From Pseudoalteromonas arctica (lineage in GTDB: Bacteria; Pseudomonadota; Gammaproteobacteria; Enterobacterales; Alteromonadaceae): 44,190 nt of DNA. A program made the position numbers and the translations under genes. The stretch spans positions 1 to 44,190 of the forward strand of contig NZ_JABBMT010000030.1 in assembly GCF_012927645.1 (NCBI RefSeq), given 5' to 3'. Of the stretch, positions 7,346 through 14,800 are shown in pieces (within the stretch, counting starts at the first letter, position 1; every line of letters begins with the position of its first letter). The notes under the pieces were generated by a model, which was given only the letters and a program-made list of their open reading frames with translations, did no database searches and had not been told where the DNA came from.

Positions 7346-7720
7346 ATGTATATCTTTAAATCAAAATGGTTCAGTAAGTGGGCTGAAAAAGAATGTTTAA
7401 CCGATCATACTTTGCAAGAGACGATACGTGAACTTGGAGAGGGACTTAATGATGGTGAACTAGGCGGCCATGTTTATAAAAAACGAGCAGCAATTCAAGG
7501 CCAAGGTAAACGTGGCGGGTTTCGTACTATTGTAGCGTTTAAAGTGGGTGATAAATCATTCTTCATGTTTGGTTTTTCTAAAAATCAACGAGATAACATA
7601 GGTAAAAAAGAGTTAAAGACACTGAAGTTGATGGCAAAAGAATTACTTGGTTATTCAGATATTCAACTCAAAAAAGCCATTGAATCAGGTGAATTGATAG
7701 AGGTAATAAATCATGAGTAA
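7346..7720 (+). CDS. HigB/RelE-type toxin of a type II toxin-antitoxin pair
   Basis: The 124-aa product matches the RelE-like toxin family often named HigB (formerly DUF1044). It has an N-terminal Phe-x-x-Trp-Ala region, a core Gly-Gly-His-Val-Tyr-Lys-Lys-Arg, Gly-Lys-Arg-Gly-Gly-Phe-Arg-Thr-Ile-Val-Ala and Phe-Phe-Met-Phe-Gly-Phe-x-Lys-Asn-x-Arg-Asp-Asn. Family members cut mRNA, usually at the ribosome. The toxin gene comes first, as in higBA and unlike relBE, and overlaps the antitoxin by 8 bp. It lies just after the recombinase unit and may help keep the island in the cell. Confidence 0.85.
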   Translation: MYIFKSKWFSKWAEKECLTDHTLQETIRELGEGLNDGELGGHVYKKRAAIQGQGKRGGFRTIVAFKVGDKSFFMFGFSKNQRDNIGKKELKTLKLMAKELLGYSDIQLKKAIESGELIEVINHE

Positions 7721-8021
7721 TAGTATTTTAGATGTCATGCACGACACCGCAAAAGGGTTGACTGATGCGGGTGTAATGGATGTGCAAACAATGCGGGAAT
7801 TTGATGTGTTATGCCTACCAGAAATAGAGCGCTATGATGCTGCACATATAAAAGCGATACGAGAGAGAGCTCATGTTAGTCAAGCCGTGTTTGCTGCTTA
7901 TTTAAATACAAGCCCTTCGACGGTTAGATCATGGGAGCAAGGTGGGAAATCACCAAAAGGAGCGTCTTTAAAATTACTTAACCTAGTGGCGCACAAAGGG
8001 CTAGATGTACTTGCTTATTAA
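7713..8021 (+). CDS. XRE-family antitoxin (HigA/NadS-like)
   Basis: This is a 102-aa DNA-binding protein with a Cro/C1-type helix-turn-helix at about residues 47-98 (Ile-Arg-Glu-Arg-Ala...Ser-Gln-Ala-Val-Phe-Ala...Ser-Pro-Ser-Thr-Val-Arg-Ser-Trp-Glu-Gln-Gly-Gly-Lys-Ser-Pro). The Trp-Glu-Gln-Gly motif is typical of HigA and NadS antitoxins. It overlaps the toxin gene by 8 bp. By family knowledge it neutralises the toxin and represses the pair's promoter, which would lie in the AT-rich gap upstream of 7346; a clear operator palindrome was not identified. Confidence 0.87.
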   Translation: MSNSILDVMHDTAKGLTDAGVMDVQTMREFDVLCLPEIERYDAAHIKAIRERAHVSQAVFAAYLNTSPSTVRSWEQGGKSPKGASLKLLNLVAHKGLDVLAY

Positions 8022-8119
8022 ATTCATTGTACACTGAACACTTAATATCACTAAGGCGTTCATTTAAATCATTACTTTAATAAGATTGACCCTGTGGATC
8101 ATAAAGCCAATTACTGTAT

Positions 8120-8701
8120 ATGCAGGCACGATACTATGATCCAGTCATAGGTCGTTTTTACTCGAATGATCCGGTTGGGTTTACAGGCGATATAACATCA
8201 TTTAACCGCTATTCTTATGTTGGTAATAATCCGTATAAGTACACTGACCCTGATGGGCGTAGCCGCAGGCCTAAACTGCCTAAGGAAGTGAGAAGAGACA
8301 ATGTTGTTTCTCAAGCTGTTGGAGAGGCAATAGTTGAGGTGCTTCCTGATGGCCCAGTTAAGGATTTTGTTCAGAAAGGAGTTGATGGCTTAAAGGTTCT
8401 TAACAAAAAACCTGGTTCATCAAATGGATCTCGTGCTGGAAAAAAGCATACTAAAGGAGCAATAAAAGAAGCTAAGAGGCAAAATGCCGAACAAAATGGT
8501 GGCGTAGTAAAGTGTGAAACTTGCGGAGTTGAAACCACACCCGGAACAAGAAGGACTAGAGGTAGTACTGTTAACCCAAATGAAGGACAAGGTGATCATA
8601 TACAAGCTAGATCTAAGGGAGGCAACGGAGCAACAGTAAAAGATCAAAGTAATATAGATATAAAATGTGCAGCTTGTAATAATAAGAAAAGTGATAATTA
8701 A
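8120..8701 (+). CDS. Orphan Rhs core tip with HNH nuclease toxin domain
   Basis: The 193-aa product begins with the same Rhs core tip as at 317 (Met-Gln-Ala-Arg-Tyr-Tyr-Asp-Pro; Phe-Tyr-Ser-Asn-Asp-Pro-Val-Gly-Phe; Tyr-Thr-Asp-Pro-Asp-Gly at 41-46). The tail (about 105-193) is an HNH endonuclease: Cys132-x-x-Cys135, Asp159-His160, Asn178, Cys183-x-x-Cys186-Asn187, i.e. two zinc-binding CxxC pairs around the His-Asn catalytic core. All key residues are present, so it should be an active DNase if expressed. The Rhs shell and any secretion part are missing. The DUF4265-like gene follows after 8 bp. I infer a silent or laterally acquired toxin tip. Confidence 0.85.
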   Translation: MQARYYDPVIGRFYSNDPVGFTGDITSFNRYSYVGNNPYKYTDPDGRSRRPKLPKEVRRDNVVSQAVGEAIVEVLPDGPVKDFVQKGVDGLKVLNKKPGSSNGSRAGKKHTKGAIKEAKRQNAEQNGGVVKCETCGVETTPGTRRTRGSTVNPNEGQGDHIQARSKGGNGATVKDQSNIDIKCAACNNKKSDN

Positions 8702-8709
8702 GGAACATA

Positions 8710-9153
8710 ATGAGTACTGTTAAGATAGATTTTGAGTTGGATGTTGATGCTGATGGTTTTCCACCAATAGCGGTGGAGAGTCTGAATGGTATACTTCTAG
8801 ATAGTGGCTTGATACAGATTGATAATGTCCCTTTTTTTATTGAAGAGATTGCAGTTGGTGATGTGGTAAAGTGCTTTAAAGCACCTCAGAGAAAGAATTA
8901 TCAATTTGAGGAAGTAGTTTATGAGGGGACTCATAAGTCAGTAGCAATCTTATTTGTTAATAACTCGGAAAAGGAAGAAATTTATCAATTCTTGAAATCT
9001 AAAGGTTGCTACTGTGAATACGGTGAATTTGGTGAATTTAATATGCTTGCTGTTGATATAAATGATGAAGTGATTTATGAAGATATTGAAAAGTATCTCG
9101 CTAAATTAGAGTCTGAAGGTGCAATTAGTTATGCTGAGCTTTGTGTCGGATAA
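8710..9153 (+). CDS. DUF4265-like putative immunity protein to the HNH toxin
   Basis: This 147-aa soluble acidic protein has Gly-Ile-Leu-Leu-Asp-Ser-Gly...Asp-Asn-Val-Pro-Phe-Phe-Ile-Glu-Glu-Ile-Ala-Val-Gly-Asp-Val-Val near residues 28-53. This matches my recollection of DUF4265 (a region around 'PFF...I..GD.V'). DUF4265 proteins are frequent neighbours of polymorphic toxin tips. An acidic immunity protein fits a DNA-mimicking block of a nuclease. It starts 8 bp after the toxin, with AAGGA before the ATG, and ends just before a terminator. Confidence 0.7.
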   Translation: MSTVKIDFELDVDADGFPPIAVESLNGILLDSGLIQIDNVPFFIEEIAVGDVVKCFKAPQRKNYQFEEVVYEGTHKSVAILFVNNSEKEEIYQFLKSKGCYCEYGEFGEFNMLAVDINDEVIYEDIEKYLAKLESEGAISYAELCVG

Positions 9154-9171
9154 AAGAACCTTTTATTTTGA

Positions 9172-9196
9172 AAAGCCCCGCAAGGGGCTTTATTTT
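9172..9196 (+). terminator. Rho-independent terminator after cassette 2
   Basis: AAAGCCCC (9172-9179) pairs with GGGGCTTT (9184-9191) over a 4-nt loop and is followed by ATTTTT. It lies 18 bp past the immunity stop and mirrors the terminator of cassette 1 at 1113-1140. Confidence 0.85.
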
Positions 9197-9235
9197 TGGC
9201 TGCTTTTGAAGCCAAAGTTCCAAGTTCACAAAAAA

Positions 9236-9726
9236 GAATGGGGTCGCGTCTTGCCTTTTGCCTGTCAACTATCTTTAAGCAGGAAACTAGAGTAGAAAAT
9301 ATGACATCCGTAGTTAATTGTTAACTTTAACGCAGAGCTATATTTATTATGGGCAATATTGGCAGCAGACTAGGCAACGTATTTTGGTTGTCGTTGGCAG
9401 GTGTTACCAGCGAAGTAGGCAAAGTGATGCAGTGCCACTAACGTGGTGACACCAGTGAAGTTGCCTAGGCTTGCTGTTATTCGCTGCCTATTAAAACCAC
9501 CAGTGTTGTCTGCCCAGTAAAGTGCTCTGCTGTGTGATCATGAGGGGAATATTTATATGTTTAAAAACTCTGAACTATTAATGTGCCTACGTGTATTTGG
9601 ATCTGAGCAGGCCTTTATTAATTTTTTAATTAATGGAGGTTGTTGCGCTGTTGTTTGAAATTCATTAAATGCAAGATTAACTTTTAAAAGGTTATGCTCT
9701 GAGACCCAAAACAAAAAATCCAGTTG
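9236..9726 (+). repeat. Long direct repeat, right copy (about 490 bp)
   Basis: Matches 1430-1917 in order and orientation, with scattered substitutions and a few small indels. Its right part (9560-9726) is a copy of the 3' end of the minus-strand gene 1744-2757, cut off at the same position (after CCAGTTG) where RAYT leader sequence begins (GAATGGGGTCAGGTCTTG at 9731-9748). Confidence 0.85.
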
Positions 9727-9816
9727 AAAAGAATGGGGTCAGGTCTTGCTTCTTGCCTTTTTGTTAGTTACGTCTAATCTTTAGATATTAATTTATACAA
9801 ATTGATAGGTGAAAAG

Positions 9817-9894
9817 ATGGCAAGGCCTCTTCGATTAGAGTTTGCGGGTGCGTTATATCACATAACTTCGCGTGGTAATGAAAGAAGAAAATAA
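9817..9894 (+). pseudogene. RAYT transposase N-terminus, truncated by a second element
   Basis: ATG 9817 encodes 25 residues beginning Met-Ala-Arg-Pro-Leu-Arg-Leu-Glu-Phe-Ala-Gly-Ala-Leu-Tyr-His-Ile-Thr-Ser-Arg-Gly, the classic start of REP-associated tyrosine transposases. The upstream motif GGGGTCAGGTCTTG is in place. The frame then runs into AAAATAAAGATGACACCCAT (9888-9907), which is the left end of a different RAYT-type element, and stops at 9892-9894. The HUH and Tyr active sites of this first transposase are lost. Confidence 0.8.
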
Positions 9895-9973
9895 AGATGA
9901 CACCCATTCTAAAGTTTGTATTTTTTATATTTTGCACTACCGTTTAATTAGTGCAAAAACAAACAGGTGTCCT

Positions 9974-10952
9974 ATGGCTATCGCAAGAAAACGTCAAATA
10001 AGTTTGGTTGATACAAAGTATTATCACTGTATTTCACGTTGCGTTCGTCGTGCTTTCTTGTGCGGTGAAGATCGTTTTACAGGCCAGTCTTTTGAGCACC
10101 GCAGAGGCTGGGTTGAAGACAAACTACTAAGTCTAGCTAAAGTATTTTGTATTGACGTATGTGCTTATGCAGTCATGAGTAACCACACTCATTTAGTGCT
10201 GTATGTTGATGATAAAAAAGTGAATCGGCTTAATGATAAAGCAATCATTCTGCGCTGGCATAAATTATGTAAAGGCACGTTACTGACGAAAAAGTATGTG
10301 CAGGGTGAAAAACTAAGTAAAGCAGAGCGCATCTTTTTTAACCAAACAGTTGAACAATATCGAGAGCGCTTAGCAAGCATCAGTTGGTTTATGCGATTAT
10401 TAAATGAAGACATTGCCTGCCCGTAAAGCCAATAAGGAAGATAATTGCACAGGCCGATTCTGGGAAGGCCGCTTTAAGTCACAAGCCTTGCTTGATGAAG
10501 CCGCACTTGCCGCCTGTATGGCCTATGTAGATTTAAACCCAATCAGAGCAAAAATGGCGCAAACACCGGAAACATCTGACTACACGAGTGTACAAAAACG
10601 CATTGAAAGCGCAACAGAGAGCAAGCAACCAAAACAACTATTATGCTTTGCAGGCATGCCACGTCAAATCATGCCAAAAGGGTTACCATTTGAGCTTAAA
10701 TCGTACCTTGAACTGGTTGAATTAACAGGGCGTTGTATAAGAGAAGGCAAACGCGGGTATATTGAAAGCACACATTTACCTTTACTAGAAAGAGTCAATA
10801 TCTCCCCAGAAAACTGGTTAAAACTGACCACGCAATTTACTCGCTTATTTCATGGCGCAGTAGGTAAAGCTAGTTCACAAGAGAGTTACTGTGAACACTT
10901 GAACAGAAAACGGCGTAGCAACGTCAGTAACAGCGAAAAGCTACTGGCATAA
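9974..10952 (+). pseudogene. RAYT (Y1_Tnp) transposase, frameshifted
   Basis: The first part (ATG 9974 to 10426) has the HUH-type motif Asn-His-Thr-His-Leu-Val and a Tyr in Val-Glu-Gln-Tyr-Arg-Glu-Arg that could be the nucleophile. The second frame (to 10952) carries Gly-Arg-Phe-Trp-Glu-Gly-Arg-Phe-Lys-Ser and Tyr-Val-Asp-Leu-Asn-Pro-Ile-Arg-Ala, the standard C-terminal RAYT motifs. The frame breaks near 10416-10423, where TGCC is doubled (ATTGCCTGCCCGT); removing one TGCC restores Asp-Ile-Ala-Arg-Lys-Ala. The joined protein would have about 325 residues, normal for the family. I call a pseudogene; frameshift-dependent expression cannot be excluded because the same break recurs in the second copy. 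Confidence 0.8.
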
Positions 10953-11014
10953 AGTTAAAAGTCTTCAATAAAGAATTAAAACTGCAATCATGTAGTTATT
11001 TTCATGCGTGTAAT

Positions 11015-11087
11015 TTAGGCTTAACAGTGATAGACGCTCGCTTAATGAGCGGGTGATGATATAAAAAGAGATAAGTTTTTAGCCTAA
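11015..11087 (+). repeat. REP-like hairpin in the tail of the RAYT element
   Basis: TTAGGCT (11015-11021) pairs with AGCCTAA (11081-11087) around an inner CGCTC/GAGCG hairpin (11035-11051). The same structure occurs 2152 bp further on in the deleted copy. Hairpins in this place are what HUH enzymes of this family recognise at element ends. Confidence 0.45.
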
Positions 11088-11148
11088 AAGAGTAAACTTA
11101 GTAGCACAGTTTTATTTACTCAATTAAAGTGGCTGTCTAGTTATGTCT

Positions 11149-11468
11149 CTCGTATTACCCGCGGTGTATTTGTTATGGCGAAAGCGGGATCTGTAAAGTA
11201 GATAATAAAAAGGAGTGGGCTAAGTACCTGACTCCTTTATACTAATATCTTAATTTATTATTTTTATGCTGGGGAATAGGGCGGGATCATACTTTGTAAA
11301 TATTTATAATCTAGTAATATTATATTAATCAACACCTTTTTAAGTTTTTATATTACACTAGGGCTTGTTAAATTATGTTCCTTAGATTAGATTTAATTAA
11401 AAATAGTATCGGGCTGCATTTAAGACTGGCTGTTAATATAGATACCACAACATACAAGGATTGAGAAC
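11149..11468. other. Non-coding AT-rich stretch between RAYT element and the 230-aa gene
   Basis: No gene is seen. AAGGAGT and ACTCCTT near 11211-11238 can form a 7-bp stem with a 14-nt loop followed by a T-rich run, possibly an old terminator. The AT-rich part up to 11468 could hold a promoter for the 230-aa gene, but no clear -35/-10 pair stands out. Confidence 0.35.
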
Positions 11469-12161
11469 ATGGTAGAAATTAGTAGAACCAATCAAATTTT
11501 AACTTACCCACAATCAAGTCGATCTGAACAGCAAGAGCTTGCTAAATCTCTAAAAACAGCAACGCCTGAGCAAGTTCAACCAGCTAACAAAGAAAAAATA
11601 TCGCTTAATATTGATAAAGGGATTTCTGCTGAATTATCGAGGTCTATTGATAAACATACATCGGAGAATATGTTAAAAAAAGTAAAAGTAATGGCGACAA
11701 TTCAGTCTTCACTCAATATTAGCTTAGAAGAGTTTGCAGCTTTTAAGGAAGTACAAATGGCTAAAAATCCAGAGTTAGATTTAAGCCAACTCGATTTATC
11801 TTTGGATAAAGAGGGTAATTTGAAACTCACAGACTCGAGTTTACCCGACTTTAAGTTGTCAGAACTAGAAGAAGAGATTGCGAAAAATGATAAACTGGTA
11901 GACGCTTTTTCTCAAGTACATACAAGTACTGTAGAAGCAATTAAGCTCAAGAGTACTTCATTTAAAGATCTTCAACCCGATCATTTTAATGGTTCATTTA
12001 TGCTTAACGAGTTAACGGAGCGCTATAGTAAACAATTCCCCCCAGATACATATGCCCATGGTCGAGAGTATAATACAATGGAAAAAAGGCTAAATGATAC
12101 TGACCCATTTCTTTTCGGGTTCTTTTTCTTAAAGTCACTGAGCATTGACTTTCGAGTTTGA
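11469..12161 (+). CDS. Hypothetical protein, likely N-terminal part of a disrupted effector
   Basis: The 230-aa product is Lys/Ser/Glu-rich and mostly helical, without signal peptide or membrane segments and with no family I recognise. AAGGATTGAGAAC precedes the ATG. The last 17 or so residues (Phe-Leu-Phe-Gly-Phe-Phe-Phe-Leu-Lys) differ sharply in character from the rest, as if the frame ran into foreign DNA near 12110. Downstream come only mobile debris (IS66-like remnant, deleted RAYT copy) and then, on the same strand, a 5'-truncated nuclease tail at 13293. It may be the front half of that toxin. It resembles no Rhs shell. Confidence 0.5.
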   Translation: MVEISRTNQILTYPQSSRSEQQELAKSLKTATPEQVQPANKEKISLNIDKGISAELSRSIDKHTSENMLKKVKVMATIQSSLNISLEEFAAFKEVQMAKNPELDLSQLDLSLDKEGNLKLTDSSLPDFKLSELEEEIAKNDKLVDAFSQVHTSTVEAIKLKSTSFKDLQPDHFNGSFMLNELTERYSKQFPPDTYAHGREYNTMEKRLNDTDPFLFGFFFLKSLSIDFRV

Positions 12162-12211
12162 TTGTAAGACTCGATATGTTGGTTCATAATTATCCTACAG
12201 GAACTATGTAA

Positions 12212-12403
12212 ATTTTAAAAGCGGGTGAAAAAGAAAGCCCTGCGCCGATCCCAGTAGAAGGTAAACGGGGGCGACCGAAAAAACGATTCAACGCTTATTT
12301 GCCATTCTATACATTTCACCAGCGCCGCTTTTTTAAGTCATTCTTCATATGCGAATACTTTAATCGTTTTATACAAATTCCAACCTTATCTCCTGACATT
12401 TAA
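12212..12403 (+). pseudogene. IS66-family transposase remnant (tentative)
   Basis: An open stretch begins Ile-Leu-Lys-Ala-Gly-Glu-Lys-Glu-Ser-Pro-Ala-Pro and continues Gly-Lys-Arg-Gly-Arg-Pro-Lys-Lys. This resembles the segment of IS66 TnpC that precedes its Asn-Leu-Leu-x-Arg-Leu motif. After Pro-Lys-Lys the match ends and the rest looks unrelated. There is no start codon and the rest of the transposase is gone. It is a scar only. Confidence 0.45.
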
Positions 12404-12436
12404 GACAGGGCAAGAGCATGAAAAAAGGCTATCGAA

Positions 12437-13300
12437 AAAATAAAGATGACACCCATGTGAAAAACTAAGTAAAGCAGAGCGCATCTTTTTTAACCAAACA
12501 GTTGAACAATATCGAGAGCGCTTAGCAAGCATCAGTTGGTTTATGCGATTATTAAATGAAGACATTGCCTGCCCGTAAAGCCAATAAGGAAGATAATTGC
12601 ACAGGCCGATTCTGGGAAGGCCGCTTTAAGTCACAAGCCTTGCTTGATGAAGCCGCACTTGCCGCCTGTATGGCCTATGTAGATTTAAACCCAATCAGAG
12701 CAAAAATGGCGCAAACACCGGAAACATCTGACTACACGAGTGTACAAAAACGCATTGAAAGCGCAACAGAGAGCAAGCAACCAAAACAACTATTATGCTT
12801 TGCAGGCATGCCACGTCAAATCATGCCAAAAGGGTTACCATTTGAGCTTAAATCGTACCTTGAACTGGTTGAATTAACAGGGCGTTGTATAAGAGAAGGC
12901 AAACGCGGGTATATTGAAAGCACACATTTACCTTTACTAGAAAGAGTCAATATCTCCCCAGAAAACTGGTTAAAACTGACCACGCAATTTACTCGCTTAT
13001 TTCATGGCGCAGTAGGTAAAGCTAGTTCACAAGAGAGTTACTGTGAACACTTGAACAGAAAACGGCGTAGCAACGTCAGTAACAGCGAAAAGCTACTGGC
13101 ATAAAGTTAAAAGTCTTCAATAAAGAATTAAAACTGCAATCATGTAGTTATTTTCATGCGTGTAATTTAGGCTTAACAGTGATAGACGCTCGCTTAATGA
13201 GCGGGTGATGATATAAAAAGAGATAAGTTTTTAGCCTAAAAGAGTAAACTTAGTAGCACAGTTTTATTTACTCAATTAAAGTGGCTGTCTAGTTATGTCT
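12437..13300 (+). mobile_element. RAYT element, internally deleted second copy
   Basis: This copy consists of the left end (12437-12456, same as 9888-9907) joined directly to the sequence matching 10305-11148; 397 bp with the HUH motif region are missing. The remaining 844 bp (12457-13300) appear identical to 10305-11148 at a constant offset of 2152 wherever I compared them. Its right end abuts the truncated nuclease frame at 13301. Confidence 0.8.
12457..13104 (+). pseudogene. RAYT transposase C-terminal part, second copy
   Basis: Carries the same doubled TGCC frame break and the same C-terminal RAYT motifs as the copy ending at 10952, with an open frame from 12556 to 13104 (182 codons). 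It lacks the HUH motif and cannot be an active transposase. As both copies share the frameshift, the break predates the duplication or is tolerated. Confidence 0.85.
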
Positions 13301-13874
13301 TCTAAAAGATATTAAAGATAATGTTGATGCAGGCAAAAATGATGCACCAAGTGGCTCCATTACTGTTAACAAAGTTATAAATGATAAAATTAACCTTAAT
13401 GACTTAAGTGGTGATTTTGAATTTTTAGCAAAAGTTGATGGAATACATCCATATGTAAGAAATAATGGTTACTATGGTGAACAAATTGCTAAGAAAATTT
13501 TTGATGATAGTACGGGGTTAGACTTTAAAGATATTGTAAAAAATAAGTCAAATCATGGTGCCGATCTATTGGGAGTTGATGAGAAAAATGGTGTAATTTG
13601 GCTTATAGAAGTAAAATCATCTATTCGTAATTCATTCCCGAACCCTGATAAGTTGAATTTAGAGGCTCGTGGGAAAAAATGGATAGAAGATGTTGCAAAT
13701 GGTACATTAAACGGCCAACCAGTATCTGCGGAGGCTAAAATTTTTGCAAGTGATATACTCGCTAAACTGGAATCTAAAGTGTATACATTGAAACCAGTCT
13801 TAGCAAAAGTCAAAGTGCCAAAGCCTGGTGAAACTGGTACAGCTACAATCTCAATGATCCCAGTTGGTAAATAA
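13293..13874 (+). pseudogene. Nuclease toxin tail (PD-(D/E)xK-like), 5' end lost
   Basis: An open frame of about 193 codons runs from just after a stop at 13290-13292 through the RAYT border (13300) to TAA at 13872-13874, with no convincing start upstream of the nuclease core. The core reads His-Gly-Ala-Asp-Leu-Leu-Gly-Val-Asp (Asp at 13563) then Trp-Leu-Ile-Glu-Val-Lys-Ser-Ser (Glu 13608, Lys 13614). This is the G-x-D...E-x-K arrangement of PD-(D/E)xK nucleases, as in restriction-endonuclease-fold toxin tips. The following gene starts on the last base of its stop codon. A TTG at 13569 would give 101 aa but would cut off the first Asp. I read it as the surviving tail of a larger toxin. Confidence 0.7.
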
Positions 13875-14794
13875 TGGACAAAATATTAGAAAAATTTTTA
13901 CGAAAGCGTAAGCATGCAATCAAAGGTCCTGAAAAATATAAAAATATTTTTGAGGATAATATTGTTAGGATTACTTACTATATTGAGCATGGTAAAACCC
14001 AAGGCGAAGAGTTTTTTAATGAGAGATTACCTTTTGCTCCTTGGGAAAAGCTTAATATTGAATTGTCAGGCCAATGTAAAATTTACGAAAATATTGCGCA
14101 AGCTAGTTTAGTCAAGAATAGCGTGCTTGGTGCTGAGCACTTAAGTTATTATTTAAATTATGGATACTATGAATTAGCAATTGCGCATATAAAGCAAAAA
14201 CGCTGTTTTATTCGTTTTGGAGTTGAAAACGAAGGAGTTATTTCACCTGGAAGTGTATTTCAATTAGCTACAGCTGTTTTATTACATCAGCATGATTATG
14301 CTGGCCACTTTTATAAGCTTTTTCAAGCTGGTTACATGAAGCATTGGGTTAATAGATCGAAAAGCCATATTGGTGATTTTATTATCTTGCTATTTGATAA
14401 GGTAAAAGGTAGCAATACCCTAAAACCGATCGTAGATGACTTTGCTTACCAAGCTATTTTAGATAACTGGGATAGCACTGACTTAACAAAAGTTACCGCT
14501 TATCTAAATCAGTTATGTGATGATCAAGTCGCTCAGGTTGCATCACCACCGAGTAAGATGTTTTTTGAGTTCGATAATATGAATTGGCAATTTACACCTT
14601 ATGCTGCACTTATGCTGTTAACGTTAAGAGCACAACATGACCTTGAAAACCCTGATTTCGAGCACCCTGGTTTTGGCAATGTTACTTCTTTACTATTAAC
14701 GCAGCCTGTAGCCCCTCAAAAAGATGAGGTGCTTGAACAGCTCGTTGCCAAGTTACATGAGCAAGGCTTTGATGAAAAAATGTTACTAGCGTAG
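13874..14794 (+). CDS. Putative immunity protein next to the nuclease tail
   Basis: The 306-aa protein is soluble and largely alpha-helical with repeated Tyr/His/Leu-rich helices (Leu-Ser-Tyr-Tyr-Leu-Asn-Tyr; Ala-Val-Leu-Leu-His-Gln-His). Its ATG overlaps the toxin stop by one base, the usual toxin-immunity coupling. It may belong to the Imm49 group of helical immunity proteins, judged by size and layout only. Unlike the toxin it is complete, which fits the idea that immunity is kept longer than toxin. Confidence 0.6.
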   Translation: MDKILEKFLRKRKHAIKGPEKYKNIFEDNIVRITYYIEHGKTQGEEFFNERLPFAPWEKLNIELSGQCKIYENIAQASLVKNSVLGAEHLSYYLNYGYYELAIAHIKQKRCFIRFGVENEGVISPGSVFQLATAVLLHQHDYAGHFYKLFQAGYMKHWVNRSKSHIGDFIILLFDKVKGSNTLKPIVDDFAYQAILDNWDSTDLTKVTAYLNQLCDDQVAQVASPPSKMFFEFDNMNWQFTPYAALMLLTLRAQHDLENPDFEHPGFGNVTSLLLTQPVAPQKDEVLEQLVAKLHEQGFDEKMLLA

Positions 14795-14800
14795 TGTGTG

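Larger units (their letters stand above)
9888..11148 (+). mobile_element. RAYT/IS200-like element, full-length copy
   Basis: The borders are deduced by comparison with 12437-13300: both copies share the left end AAAATAAAGATGACACCCAT and the right end GTGGCTGTCTAGTTATGTCT, and the flanks differ. The two ends also resemble each other as an imperfect inverted repeat (ATGGGTGTC against GTGGCTGTC). Inside lies one Y1-type transposase gene broken by a 4-bp duplication. The left end interrupts the RAYT gene at 9817. Confidence 0.7.

Noticed and set aside
10404..10952. Independent 182-aa gene (and its copy at 12556-13104)
   Set aside because: Its sequence is the C-terminal half of the RAYT transposase after a 4-bp duplication, not a separate protein.
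13569..13874. TTG-started 101-aa gene
   Set aside because: The nuclease frame continues upstream to 13293 and includes the first catalytic Asp; a start here would remove it, so I treat the whole as a truncated gene.
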